A program made the position numbers and the translations under genes. Shown here piece by piece: positions 54,714-62,781 of a stretch of 64,000 nt of DNA. Under the pieces are notes generated by a model, which saw only the letters and a program-made list of their open reading frames with translations, made no database searches and had not been told where the DNA came from. Source of the DNA: an uncultured Actinomycetes bacterium (GTDB taxonomy: Bacteria; Actinomycetota; Acidimicrobiia; Acidimicrobiales; RAAP-2); assembly GCA_903893745.1 (NCBI GenBank), contig CAITNF010000016.1:49503-113502 (forward strand), in the 5' to 3' direction. Within the stretch, counting starts at the first letter, position 1; each line of letters starts with the position of its first letter.

Positions 54714-55441
54714 TGACCGCGACGCGCGTGGCGCTGGTGACGGGCTCGACCAGCGGAATTGGCGAGGCGACCGCGAAGAAATTCGCCCAAGCTGGCTACG
54801 CGGTGGTCTTTAACTCGGCGCACAGCGTCGAGGCTGGCCAACAGCTAGCCGCGACGGTGACGGGGGCGCACTACGTGCAGGCCGATATCACCCAACCCGA
54901 CGAGTGCGCTCGGCTGGTGAGCGAGGTACTCGAGCGTTGCGGACGGCTGGACGTGCTCGTCAATAACGCGGGCGCCACGCGGATCATCCGACACCACGAC
55001 CTAACTGGCGCGACTATTGAGGTGTGGCGCGAACTCTTTGAGGTGAACGTCTTTGGGACCTGGAGCATGTCGGTGGCGGCGATGGAAGCGCTGCGCGCCC
55101 AGCACGGAGCAATTGTGAACGTGTCGTCCATTGCCGGCCTTCGTCCCACCGGATCGTCGATACCCTACGCCGCGTCGAAGGCGGCCCTCAATCACCTCAC
55201 GGTGTTGCTCGCCAGTGTGGTTGGTCCCGAAGTACGCGTGAACGCAGTGGCGCCGGGGCTGATCGATACGCCCTGGACCGCCGACTGGGACGCGGTGAGG
55301 ACGGTGGTGCAAGCGATTGCCCCACTCAAGCGCTCGGGTACGGCGCACGAGGTGGCGGACGTAATTTTCGCGCTCGTGTCGAGTTCCTACGTGACCGGAG
55401 AGATTGTCACCGTTGACGGTGGACTTAGCCTCGCCCGTTAA
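54713..55441 (+). CDS. SDR-family oxidoreductase
   Basis: Short-chain dehydrogenase/reductase of 242 residues. Cofactor motif TGSTSGIG is at about 10-17, NNAGA at about 83, the catalytic IPYAASKAALNHL at about 153-165, and the end reads VTGEIVTVDGGLSLAR. The start ATG shares one base with the TAA stop of the epimerase gene. The pair may handle a sugar or sugar-derived substrate. The 3' end overlaps the convergent MpaB-type gene by 17 nt. Confidence 0.86.
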   Translation: MTATRVALVTGSTSGIGEATAKKFAQAGYAVVFNSAHSVEAGQQLAATVTGAHYVQADITQPDECARLVSEVLERCGRLDVLVNNAGATRIIRHHDLTGATIEVWRELFEVNVFGTWSMSVAAMEALRAQHGAIVNVSSIAGLRPTGSSIPYAASKAALNHLTVLLASVVGPEVRVNAVAPGLIDTPWTADWDAVRTVVQAIAPLKRSGTAHEVADVIFALVSSSYVTGEIVTVDGGLSLAR

Positions 55442-56309
55442 CTCGAGTGGTGGGTGGTACCGCAACTCGAAGCGCTCGAGCGACGACGCGCGTTGCGGGA
55501 CGAATGATGAATTGGTTCAAGAGTGGACGACGTCGAACGCCGAGCATGGTCTGGGCCCACGGGGGTTGCAGGTCGAAGGCACTGCGCACCAGTAGTCGGT
55601 ACAGCAATTTTTGTACTGCTCCTTCAAGTACGCCGCGCGCCACGAAGTCACGAGCGGTTACGGCGTCTGCACTAAGGCGAAGTTCGGGGCGAAACCCCTC
55701 TAAGACCGCTTTCAATTCAGCCACGTTCGTCGGTGGGGTCTCGCCGCCCAGGTCACGCGCCACGATGGCCATCTCTTCTACGTAGCGATCAGCTTCGTCG
55801 GAAGTCAACGTGGCACGCGCGTAACGCTGGAAGGCCGTGAGGAACATGTCCGTGCCCGCACAGTGAATCCACCCCAGTAGGTGCGGATCACCCGCGTTAT
55901 ACGCCACACCGTCATCGGCCACACCTCGGACACCTTGGTGAATGGCGCGCACTCGCTCAATCGAGTCCGCGGCGCGCGACTTCGAACCGTACGTCGTAAA
56001 GCCAATGAAGTTGGCGGTCTGCAGCACTCGACCAAGGGGATCATCTTGGTAACGAGAGTGCTGGGCCACTCCGGCCATGGTGTGGGGGTGGAGCATTTCG
56101 AAGAAGAGTGACGCGAGTCCCCCAATCATCATTGAGGAGATATCGCCGTGAACGAGTCGCGCGACCCCGTCGACGGGGAGGTAGGCCTCACGAGGGTCCA
56201 GACAGGGATCGGGTGGGTCTTGGGTCAGTCCGGCGGCGGCGCGAATTCGTAGATTGGCCTGCTCGCGCAGGCGCGTGGGCACGGCGCTCAACCATGAAAT
56301 AACCGTCAA
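55425..56309 (-). CDS. MpaB/DUF2236-family oxygenase-like protein
   Basis: Helical haem-binding family related to latex-clearing protein Lcp and to MpaB', common in actinobacteria; substrates mostly unknown. The 294-residue protein has GDISSMMIGGLASLFFEMLHP, AQHSRYQDDPLGRVLQTANF and HLLGWIHCAGTDMF, in the order seen in the family. The start is TTG with AAGGAG 5 nt upstream. It is a single gene, divergent from clpS. Confidence 0.83.
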   Translation of the reverse strand: MTVISWLSAVPTRLREQANLRIRAAAGLTQDPPDPCLDPREAYLPVDGVARLVHGDISSMMIGGLASLFFEMLHPHTMAGVAQHSRYQDDPLGRVLQTANFIGFTTYGSKSRAADSIERVRAIHQGVRGVADDGVAYNAGDPHLLGWIHCAGTDMFLTAFQRYARATLTSDEADRYVEEMAIVARDLGGETPPTNVAELKAVLEGFRPELRLSADAVTARDFVARGVLEGAVQKLLYRLLVRSAFDLQPPWAQTMLGVRRRPLLNQFIIRPATRVVARALRVAVPPTTRVNGRG

Positions 56310-56381
56310 GGGGTCTCCTTTCCCAGGACCAGTGTAGGGACGCCCTCTTTCGCAGGTGACAGAACTCTGGGAGAATGAGAC

Positions 56382-56684
56382 GTGCCTTCAGTGAAACCAC
56401 TTCGAACGACGTCGACTGAGACCGTCTCTGATACCCAGTCGTCGACGGTAACGAAGCGTCGTTGGCTCGTGGTGGTGTGGAACGATCCCGTGACACCCAT
56501 GTCGGTAGTAGTAGTGATTTTTAAGAAAATCTTTGGTTACTCCAACAACAAGGCCACCCAGCTCATGATGACGGTGCATCACGAAGGTCGCGCGGTGGTG
56601 TGGAGTGGGGCGCGAGATCGAGCCGAGTCGTACTGCGTCAAATTGCAGGTAGCGGGCCTGCACTGCACGATGGAACAAGAGTAG
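56382..56684 (+). CDS. clpS: ATP-dependent Clp protease adaptor ClpS
   Basis: Delivers N-end-rule substrates to ClpA/ClpC-type unfoldases. The 100-residue protein has the core VVVWNDPVTPMSVVVVIFKK, whose NDP motif is typical, and later MMTVHHEGRAVVW and AGLHCTME. The start is GTG 56382 with GGGAG about 9 nt upstream. It precedes the DUF2017 gene by 2 nt, the usual actinobacterial pair. Confidence 0.92.
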   Translation: MPSVKPLRTTSTETVSDTQSSTVTKRRWLVVVWNDPVTPMSVVVVIFKKIFGYSNNKATQLMMTVHHEGRAVVWSGARDRAESYCVKLQVAGLHCTMEQE

Positions 56685-56686
56685 CC

Positions 56687-57124
56687 ATGGCCGGACGTAA
56701 CCGCCTCTTCGTACGTCGTCGAGACGGTCGAATCGAAATACGTCTTAATGACGCCGGGCGTTCGGTTGCTCGAGATGCTTTTGGTCACGTCGTGGCGGCG
56801 GAACGCGAAGTTGAGCACGATTGGCATACCAGTCTGAGTGCGCCAATTGATCCCAGTACTGATCACGATGATCCCACCGCGATGCTCACTCGTCAGCTCG
56901 AGATTGCCACCAATGCTGAGCTCGCGCTCATGACGGTGGACGAGGCCTACCTCACTGACGCCGAAGCGTGGGTGTGGCTGACGACGCTGCAGGTGGCTCT
57001 GCGCGCGACAGCTCTCTCAACTGGGGTGCTCGATGAAGAGCGTCTGGAGACCGCCAGCGACGAGATCACTGATCGAATTCGAATTCTTCAACAGTTCCTC
57101 TTTGAACTGGCCGAGCTTTTTTAG
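56687..57124 (+). CDS. DUF2017-family protein
   Basis: Conserved actinobacterial protein of unknown function, nearly always next to clpS, hence perhaps part of regulated proteolysis. The 145-residue helical acidic protein begins MAGRNRLFVRRRDGRIE and has ELALMTVDEAYLTDAEAWVW. The start is ATG 56687; an earlier in-frame start lies inside clpS. Confidence 0.8.
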   Translation: MAGRNRLFVRRRDGRIEIRLNDAGRSVARDAFGHVVAAEREVEHDWHTSLSAPIDPSTDHDDPTAMLTRQLEIATNAELALMTVDEAYLTDAEAWVWLTTLQVALRATALSTGVLDEERLETASDEITDRIRILQQFLFELAELF

Positions 57125-57132
57125 TTTTCAAA

Positions 57133-57369
57133 TTGCGCTCACTGACACCCTGGCGGGTGATGGCACTTCCCATATCGAGCAATCAGGTGATTGAGGCGAG
57201 GTTCTCGTGTTGGATTGGCCCTTACGATTCAATTGTGGGTTCTTTCAAGAGTATTGTGAGTGGTAACTTCGTCATTTGTGACTTCGAAAAGGAGCCGCCC
57301 GGCGACTCGTCTACACGACACACCGTCGAAGAGTTTTTTTCGGGCGACAACATGAAATGGGTTAACTAG
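57133..57369 (+). CDS. Small hypothetical protein before a glycosyltransferase
   Basis: A 78-codon reading frame from TTG 57133 to a stop 3 nt before the glycosyltransferase start. The sequence is soluble with segments VIEARFSCWIGPYDSIVGSF and NFVICDFEKEPPGD. Codon use is similar to neighbours but with more A/T. TAGTTT (57122-57127) lies 5 nt upstream. ATG 57160 is an alternative start. I do not recognise it and it could be non-coding. Confidence 0.4.
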   Translation: MRSLTPWRVMALPISSNQVIEARFSCWIGPYDSIVGSFKSIVSGNFVICDFEKEPPGDSSTRHTVEEFFSGDNMKWVN

Positions 57370-57372
57370 CCA

Positions 57373-58545
57373 ATGCGAGGAATCCGCTGGCTATCGTTAG
57401 TGCCCGACTCCGGTTACGGTAATGCCGCGCAAACGTACTTGAGCGGCATTGTGGCGACAAGAACGCCGGTTAGCTGGACGCCGCTCGGCTGGCCGTCGGA
57501 GCGTTGGGCCAGCAACTATGGACCGATTACGAATCTCAATCCCGAAAAATATCAGCACGGCAATATCATCAACATCGATATTGACCATGAGGTAGTAGTA
57601 GTGCATTCGATGCCAACGTGGCACGAGCGTTTAGCCGAAGAGGCTGAGGGAAAAAAACTGGTGGCTTTCACCACCTGGGAGACGGACCGGTTGCCGGATG
57701 CGTCAGTGGCGATTCTTAATCGCTACGACCAGGTTGTGGTGCCGTCACGCTTTAACGCTGACGTCTTTCGGGCGTCGGGGGTGGTCCCACCGATTGCGGT
57801 GGTGCCGCACATTGCGGTCCCCGTGGACCCTAAGAGCCTGAGCAAGCCGGGGGAGAAACGAACCGGTACGTTCACTTTTTACGTGATCGCCACCTGGATT
57901 GCGCGCAAAGCGATTCTGGAGACGGTGAGCGCGTACCTTGAGGCCTTTTCGGATTCGGACGACGTCGTCCTGGTCATTCAAACTGGCCCCGTGGACCTGA
58001 TAGCGCAGTTCCGCCGACGTCAAGCCAATCTGTGGTCGAGCTCACCCGAAGAGGCCACGTGGTTTACGTTGGCCAACGCGCTCAGTGGACGAACCAAAGT
58101 TCCTAAAATTGTGTTGAGCACTCGGCACCTGGATCAAGAGGGGGTGGACGAATTGCACCGGCGTGGGGACTGCTACGTTTCGTTGAGTCGGGGTGAAGGA
58201 TGGGGGCTCGGCGCGTTCGAGGCGGCAGCATTTGGTAACCCTTCCGTTGTCACTGGATGGGGTGCCACGCCCGAATTCCTCCCCGATCACTATCCCTATC
58301 TCGCCGAGTACGACTTAGTGCCGACAACCAGCGATGAAACTGATGCTTGGCGGACGCCCGAGCAAGGTGAGTACTGGGCCAAGGTGCGTCGCGCGCACGC
58401 CGTCACTCTGCTTCGACAGATTTATGAAAATCGAGATGAAGCGCGCGAATGGGGTCGTACCTGTCGTGGCGCGGTGCTCGAGAACTACGCCAGTGAACGA
58501 ATCACCAAGAGACTTCTCGAGGCACTGGCGCCAGCCTCGCGTTAG
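57373..58545 (+). CDS. GT4-type glycosyltransferase
   Basis: GT-B glycosyltransferase, 390 residues, soluble. The N-terminal domain has IRWLSLVPDSGYGNAAQTYL and VAFTTWETDRLP. The C-terminal domain carries SRGEGWGLGAFEAAAFGNPS, the donor-binding E-x7-E region. PSRFNADVFRASGV is typical of the acceptor-side loop. It is the first clear gene of the peptide/glycosyltransferase region. Donor and acceptor are unknown. The 3' end overlaps the FkbM-PqqD gene by 4 nt. Confidence 0.83.
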   Translation: MRGIRWLSLVPDSGYGNAAQTYLSGIVATRTPVSWTPLGWPSERWASNYGPITNLNPEKYQHGNIINIDIDHEVVVVHSMPTWHERLAEEAEGKKLVAFTTWETDRLPDASVAILNRYDQVVVPSRFNADVFRASGVVPPIAVVPHIAVPVDPKSLSKPGEKRTGTFTFYVIATWIARKAILETVSAYLEAFSDSDDVVLVIQTGPVDLIAQFRRRQANLWSSSPEEATWFTLANALSGRTKVPKIVLSTRHLDQEGVDELHRRGDCYVSLSRGEGWGLGAFEAAAFGNPSVVTGWGATPEFLPDHYPYLAEYDLVPTTSDETDAWRTPEQGEYWAKVRRAHAVTLLRQIYENRDEAREWGRTCRGAVLENYASERITKRLLEALAPASR

Positions 58546-59591
58546 CGAGACGCGCTCTGATTAAGCGTGATGAGACCTAGGCGGCCCAGCTGAACGAGAC
58601 ATTCGGCCACTTCCGCGTCGGGTCGGTCGGTAAGGTCAAAGGCTTCTTGCAGCAACGTCGTAATTTGGCGCACGTTATTGTTGCCCGAACAGAAGTCAAA
58701 GACGAGCGCGGCGGTGTGGTTGAGGTGATGCGCACGGTCAGTCACGGGCTCGTAGATAATGACTCCGTCAGCCGATTCGTGTCGCTCGACGCCAACGGCG
58801 GGTCGGGGACAATAATCCTCCTCGCTAGTGGAAGCACTGCCCATATCAAAGGTCAGGACAATCGATACGTCAGCGGGCAGAGTTTGTTGGTGGTGTAGAT
58901 CAATAAGCGTTGCCACCGGCGTTGGGCGCAGATGACCGTACCTATCGAAGATGGACAGCGTGCATCCCAGATCGTGGTAGCCACCCAGCACGTGCGCTGC
59001 GTCAATTCCTCGACGTAGAAGCTCACCGCGCGAGAGTTCGGTGATGATAATGAGATGGGGGTTGCGGCTAATCGTGTTCGTCAGTCCCGCAACGACGTCG
59101 TGGTCGTAACCCTGCACGTCAATCTTCACGACGTCAACTCTGGCCGGAAGAACGTCGTCCAGACGCACGCACTGCACAACATTTTCGGTCTCACCGAGCG
59201 CGACTAAATGATGCGCGCCTCGGTTCTCTTCGTGCAGTACCAACGACATAAAACCTTCGTGGGCGTGGGCGGCGTAGGGGAAGGCCCGGGCCTGGGTACA
59301 GCCGTTACGGTCCAAGTTGCGCTGTAGCAACTCAAAATTACGTGCTTCGGGCTCGAAGGCAAGGACGGTACCTGTTGGGCCCACACTCCGGGCGGCCAGC
59401 ACACTGAAGTAACCAACGTGCGCGCCAACGTCCACGAACGTGTAACCGGTGCGTAGTACCTGCTGCAGAAATTTGGTCTCGGCGGGTTCCCACACGCCAT
59501 CGCGTTCCAAAATTCTAGTAATCATGAGGTCGCCACGTGGTGTGAGCAGTGGTCCAGCAACCGTTTCGACGTCTACGAGGACTTCGGACAT
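58542..59591 (-). CDS. FkbM-family methyltransferase fused to a PqqD-like domain
   Basis: The 349-residue protein joins an N-terminal FkbM SAM-dependent O-methyltransferase domain (about 45-230) to a C-terminal PqqD-like domain (about 263-345). The methyltransferase has FVDVGAHVGYFSVLAA, AFEPEARNFELL and VDVVKIDVQGYDHDVV. The PqqD part has HESADGVIIYEP and HHLNHTAALVFDFCSG. PqqD domains present precursor peptides to modifying enzymes, so the fusion suggests methylation of a peptide or its glycan. ATG 59591 has GAGG about 10 nt upstream; the longer reading adds Arg/Ser-rich residues from a non-coding gap. Confidence 0.85.
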   Translation of the reverse strand: MSEVLVDVETVAGPLLTPRGDLMITRILERDGVWEPAETKFLQQVLRTGYTFVDVGAHVGYFSVLAARSVGPTGTVLAFEPEARNFELLQRNLDRNGCTQARAFPYAAHAHEGFMSLVLHEENRGAHHLVALGETENVVQCVRLDDVLPARVDVVKIDVQGYDHDVVAGLTNTISRNPHLIIITELSRGELLRRGIDAAHVLGGYHDLGCTLSIFDRYGHLRPTPVATLIDLHHQQTLPADVSIVLTFDMGSASTSEEDYCPRPAVGVERHESADGVIIYEPVTDRAHHLNHTAALVFDFCSGNNNVRQITTLLQEAFDLTDRPDAEVAECLVQLGRLGLITLNQSASR

Positions 59592-59700
59592 TTGGTCAGG
59601 ACCTCTACTTTCGTCACGGCCAGCGGGTGCACTCCGCGCTCGCGTAGCCCATTTTGATGGAAGTAGTGAACGCGACGCTCGAGATGCAAGACTACTGGGC

Positions 59701-59961
59701 GTGAGTGCAGAGCGCCCCTTACCAATGGACAACCTTGAAGTACACGAGAGTGCTGACGGCCTAGTTGTCTTTCAAGAGATTGATGACCGCGTACATCACC
59801 TCAATCCCACCGCCTCAATTATTTTCGAACTCTGTGATGGCGCCCACGACGTTGCCGGCATCGCCGCACAGGTACGTGACGTGTTCAGCCTTGATCATCT
59901 TCCGATTGGCGAAACGATGGAGTGCATCGAAATGCTCATTCGAGAGGGACTCGTTCACTGA
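59701..59961 (+). CDS. Stand-alone PqqD-like protein
   Basis: The 86-residue PqqD-fold protein may act as a peptide chaperone. It has NLEVHESADGLVVFQEIDD, then VHHLNPTASIIFELCDG and CIEMLIREGLV, clearly paralogous to the C-terminal domain of the neighbouring FkbM fusion. The start is taken as GTG 59701; ATG 59725 would still keep the domain. It is divergent from the FkbM fusion (109 bp apart). Its last 26 nt overlap the convergent glycosyltransferase. Confidence 0.78.
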   Translation: MSAERPLPMDNLEVHESADGLVVFQEIDDRVHHLNPTASIIFELCDGAHDVAGIAAQVRDVFSLDHLPIGETMECIEMLIREGLVH

Positions 59962-61150
59962 TTCGTCCGACCGTGCGCGCCAATTCGAAGAACTGAAGTA
60001 TTTGATTGGACACCACCGACGTGCTGTGGGTGCGGGTAACAAAGTCGTACGCGGCCGTGGTCAAAGAATGAGCCAAGTCGGTGGATTGCAGGACTTCACA
60101 AACGGCGTCAGCGAGTTCTTGAGGCGTCGTGCCGATCAGGATTTGATCGTGATCGCGCACTTCGAGGCCAGCTGCCCCTGGCGGGGTGGTCACCACTGGA
60201 ACACAATGAGCAAAGGCCTCAAGAAGTTTTATCCGAGTTCCAGCGCCCGCGTGCAAAGGGACGACGACGACTGCCGATTGGGCGTAGAGCGGAGCGAGGT
60301 CTGGAACAAAGCCCAACACCTCGACGTGGGGACGAGAAACAAGGTTGCTGATTGGCCCCTCGGGATCAAAATTTCCCGCGAGCACGACTGGCGTTACTTC
60401 TCCCAATCGGGCGGTAATCGCGGGCTGCACCTGTTCGACGAGTGTTACGGCGGCGTCAATGTTTGGTTGGTAGGTGAGATTACCAACGAATAATAATGAT
60501 GTGCCTCGTGACTGGTAAGCCTTGAAGGTGGGTACCGTAATTGAGTTAGCCACGGGCACCGCACGAAGTCCATGGCGACGATTAATTATGGTTGCTTCGT
60601 TGGCCGACGCCAGACACACGGCAGAAAAGCACCCAGCAAAGGTCGAAACTATTCGGCGGTACGCGGCAGCGTCAGGATTACCCAACGCGAGGGCGAGTGC
60701 TTCATCGTCATCGTCAAGATCGAGTGATACCCAGGGCGAATCTAAAGCATCCGCGACGGCGAGGCCGAGCGGGGCGAGGTACGACTTCATGACGTGCACC
60801 GGGGTTCCCGACGCGACACCGGATGTCATAATTACATCATGGGCGAGGGCTGGCGAGGTCCATTTCGCCGGCCACGGGACTGGTTCCACCGCTGCGATCA
60901 TGTCGCGCCAGTTGGGCTTGCCTAAGAGCTCGGCCAATCGTTGACGGAGGACTCGACCCTCAGATGGCATGACGGTGCCTGGTGTGTGCGCTGCATGGTG
61001 GCTCGTTCGCCAGAAACTGGGGCTGGAGGGAACGGCAAGATGCACTTCGTAAAGGGCACGGGCGCTCTCGACGAAGCTACCGACCCGCATCGCAACGCCA
61101 TTCCCAGTGAAGTTAGGTTCAGTCGGCGCGAGCACCAGCAGTGAAGTCAC
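59936..61150 (-). CDS. GT4-type glycosyltransferase
   Basis: GT-B glycosyltransferase, 404 residues. The N-terminal domain starts LLVLAPTEPNFTGNGVAMRV. The C-terminal domain has LLFVGNLTYQPNIDAAVTL, EVLGFVPDLAPLYAQSAVVV and GAGTRIKLLEAFAHCVPVV, as in sugar transferases of polysaccharide or glycoprotein loci. The start is GTG 61150, set by its leaderless -10. It is divergent from the repeat-peptide gene, sharing a 110-bp upstream region. Confidence 0.84.
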   Translation of the reverse strand: MTSLLVLAPTEPNFTGNGVAMRVGSFVESARALYEVHLAVPSSPSFWRTSHHAAHTPGTVMPSEGRVLRQRLAELLGKPNWRDMIAAVEPVPWPAKWTSPALAHDVIMTSGVASGTPVHVMKSYLAPLGLAVADALDSPWVSLDLDDDDEALALALGNPDAAAYRRIVSTFAGCFSAVCLASANEATIINRRHGLRAVPVANSITVPTFKAYQSRGTSLLFVGNLTYQPNIDAAVTLVEQVQPAITARLGEVTPVVLAGNFDPEGPISNLVSRPHVEVLGFVPDLAPLYAQSAVVVVPLHAGAGTRIKLLEAFAHCVPVVTTPPGAAGLEVRDHDQILIGTTPQELADAVCEVLQSTDLAHSLTTAAYDFVTRTHSTSVVSNQILQFFELARTVGRISERVPLE

Positions 61151-61156
61151 CGTTAA

Positions 61157-61162
61157 ATGCTA
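61157..61162 (-). promoter_or_regulatory. Leaderless-type -10 box of the GT4 gene
   Basis: Reads TAGCAT on the - strand, ending 6 nt before GTG 61150. Confidence 0.45.
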
Positions 61163-61260
61163 GGTCAATCCCGCTTTTTCTGGACCGAGAAGCCATCCAG
61201 TCAGTTAGCCGTGCAGCGGATAGTATCTTGACAGGAAGTCTATTTAAAGAGGGTTTGAGA

Positions 61261-61566
61261 ATGGTTGAGAATCAAAGTGGTCGCTGGTTAGGCGTTGAGG
61301 GAACTCGGCGTTCATTTTTAAAGCGCATGGCTGCTTTGGGCTTTGCGATCCCGGTCATTAGTACTTTCGCGCTCGAGTCCGATGCCTTTGCCGATGGGGG
61401 ACATCACCACCCCAATCAGTACCAGCCGAACCAGTACCAGCCGAACCAGTACCAACCAAATCAGTACGAACCGAACCAGTATCGCCCCAATCAGTACCAA
61501 CCAAATCAGTATCACCCCAATCAGTATCACCCCAATCAGTACCAACCAAATCAACTCCCTCATTAA
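61261..61566 (+). CDS. Tat-exported small protein of PNQYx pentad repeats
   Basis: The 101-residue precursor has a twin-arginine signal with TRRSFLK at residues 15-21. A hydrophobic stretch (about 23-38) and an AFA cleavage-type site before Asp45 follow. The mature part begins DGGHHH and then repeats P-N-Q-Y-x nine times (residues 51-95; x = Q, Q, Q, E, R, Q, H, H, Q), ending PNQLPH. It has no Ser, Thr, Cys, Lys or Trp. AGAGGG lies 7 nt before ATG 61261; TAGTAT (61221-61226) is a possible -10. Neighbours (two PqqD domains, methyltransferase, three glycosyltransferases) suggest it is modified before export. I know of no named family. Confidence 0.85.
   Translation: MVENQSGRWLGVEGTRRSFLKRMAALGFAIPVISTFALESDAFADGGHHHPNQYQPNQYQPNQYQPNQYEPNQYRPNQYQPNQYHPNQYHPNQYQPNQLPH
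61411..61563 (+). repeat. 15-bp coding repeat array (PNQYx)
   Basis: Nine tandem 15-bp units plus a tenth incomplete one, in frame. Units differ at silent positions (Pro as CCC, CCG or CCA; Asn as AAT or AAC; Tyr as TAC or TAT), while P, N, Q and Y are invariant. Only the fifth codon changes the amino acid. Confidence 0.9.
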
Positions 61567-61625
61567 CGGCGACTGTCGTTCCATCACGCGTTAGCTATTT
61601 CATCAGCAGCCCGCGGTTAGAGTTG

Positions 61626-61631
61626 TAAGTT
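61626..61631 (+). promoter_or_regulatory. Leaderless-type -10 box of the GT2-TPR gene
   Basis: Reads TAAGTT, ending 6 nt before ATG 61638, within a T-rich stretch. Confidence 0.45.
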
Positions 61632-61637
61632 TTTTTA

Positions 61638-62750
61638 ATGGCTCCACTCCTAACTGCGGCGCTGATCACGCGTGATGAGTCGAAATTTCTTGAAGGTTGT
61701 CTGGAATCGTTGGTTGGTATCGTCGACGAAATCGTGGTGGTCGATACGGGCTCCGTTGACGACACCACGGCCATCGCGACTCACTTTGGGGCGAGATTGT
61801 TCCATTACCCGTGGAACGGAGATTTTGCCGCGGCTCGCAATCAGTCGCTAGAAGCTGCGAGTGGACAGTGGATTCTTTACATAGATGCTGACGAGCGGCT
61901 TGTCAATACTGACCGTGCGAAGGTCGAACAACTGCTCGTGGGCGCCAACGAAGTCGCATTTCGAATCCTGTTTCGACCACGACCGACTGCAACGCCGTAT
62001 CGTGAGTACCGACTCTGGCGCAATGACCCTCGAATACGTTTTGAAGGGGTGATTCATGAGAAAGTTGTGCCGGCTATACACCGTGTGGCGTTGGACGACG
62101 ATCGAATAATCGCGAACGCCGACTTGATGTTGGTTCATCTGGGTTACGAAGGTGACCAAACTAAAAAACATCATCGCAACCTGCCACTTCTTCGCCAGCA
62201 GCTGGAAGTTGAGCCAGACAATCTCTTTGCCCGACACCATTTGGCACGAATACTTGAAGCGCTCGGTGAGCCCAATGAGGCGGAAGACGAACTCACGAAG
62301 GTGGTCACCTCGTCACGACTGGTGTCCATTCCAAATCCGGTCGCTTCATTATCGTACGCCGACCTCATTCGATTGCGGAGCAGTCGCGGGGAGGACACCA
62401 GCGGTCTGGTTGATGAGGCGTTACAAAAGTTTCCGGAAAACTGCGTGCTCTTATGGATTGCGGCGCGTCAAGCGATGCAGCGCAGTGCGTACGAGGAGGC
62501 CATCAACTATCTCGATCAGATTTTGGCTACCGACTGGGTAACGCAACCAGACGATGGCCCCTCCTACGATCAGGAGCTAGTTGGCGAATTTCCATGGAGC
62601 ACTAAGGCACTTTGTCTGTTTCGACTGGGTCGCTACGCGGATGCGGCCAAGGCCTACGCCATGGCCGCATCCTTCGCTCCGGGGAATCCAACGTATCGTG
62701 TCAAAGAAGAACTCGCAGCCGCCCGTGCCCGAAGATTCATGATTCAGTAG
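61638..62750 (+). CDS. GT2 glycosyltransferase with C-terminal TPR-like region
   Basis: The 370-residue protein has a GT-A domain of family GT2: LTAALITRDESKFLEGCLES, IVVVDTGSVDDT, NGDFAAARNQSLEAASGQW and the metal-binding ILYIDADERL (DxD). Residues about 190-365 form TPR-like helical repeats, ending YADAAKAYAMAASFAPGNP. Many peptide- and protein-modifying transferases, such as SunS, combine these parts. It lies 71 nt after the repeat-peptide gene and is the best candidate to act on it. Confidence 0.83.
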   Translation: MAPLLTAALITRDESKFLEGCLESLVGIVDEIVVVDTGSVDDTTAIATHFGARLFHYPWNGDFAAARNQSLEAASGQWILYIDADERLVNTDRAKVEQLLVGANEVAFRILFRPRPTATPYREYRLWRNDPRIRFEGVIHEKVVPAIHRVALDDDRIIANADLMLVHLGYEGDQTKKHHRNLPLLRQQLEVEPDNLFARHHLARILEALGEPNEAEDELTKVVTSSRLVSIPNPVASLSYADLIRLRSSRGEDTSGLVDEALQKFPENCVLLWIAARQAMQRSAYEEAINYLDQILATDWVTQPDDGPSYDQELVGEFPWSTKALCLFRLGRYADAAKAYAMAASFAPGNPTYRVKEELAAARARRFMIQ

Positions 62751-62769
62751 TTGTGCGACGGTACCGCTC

Positions 62770-62775
62770 TAGGTT
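62770..62775 (+). promoter_or_regulatory. Leaderless-type -10 box of the small membrane-protein gene
   Basis: Reads TAGGTT, ending 6 nt before GTG 62782. Confidence 0.45.
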
Positions 62776-62781
62776 GAATTG

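Noticed and set aside
59765..60493. 242-codon + strand frame over the GT4 gene
   Set aside because: It is antisense to a clearly conserved glycosyltransferase and only shares the end of the PqqD gene in another frame.
61411..61563. Short tandem repeats considered as a CRISPR array
   Set aside because: Units are 15 bp, contiguous, in frame and without spacers; no cas genes are present.
61318..61587. Antisense frame of the PNQY array giving a hydrophobic repeat protein
   Set aside because: The apparent WLVLIGV-type repeat is a mirror of the PNQY codons; the + strand has the Tat signal and Shine-Dalgarno.
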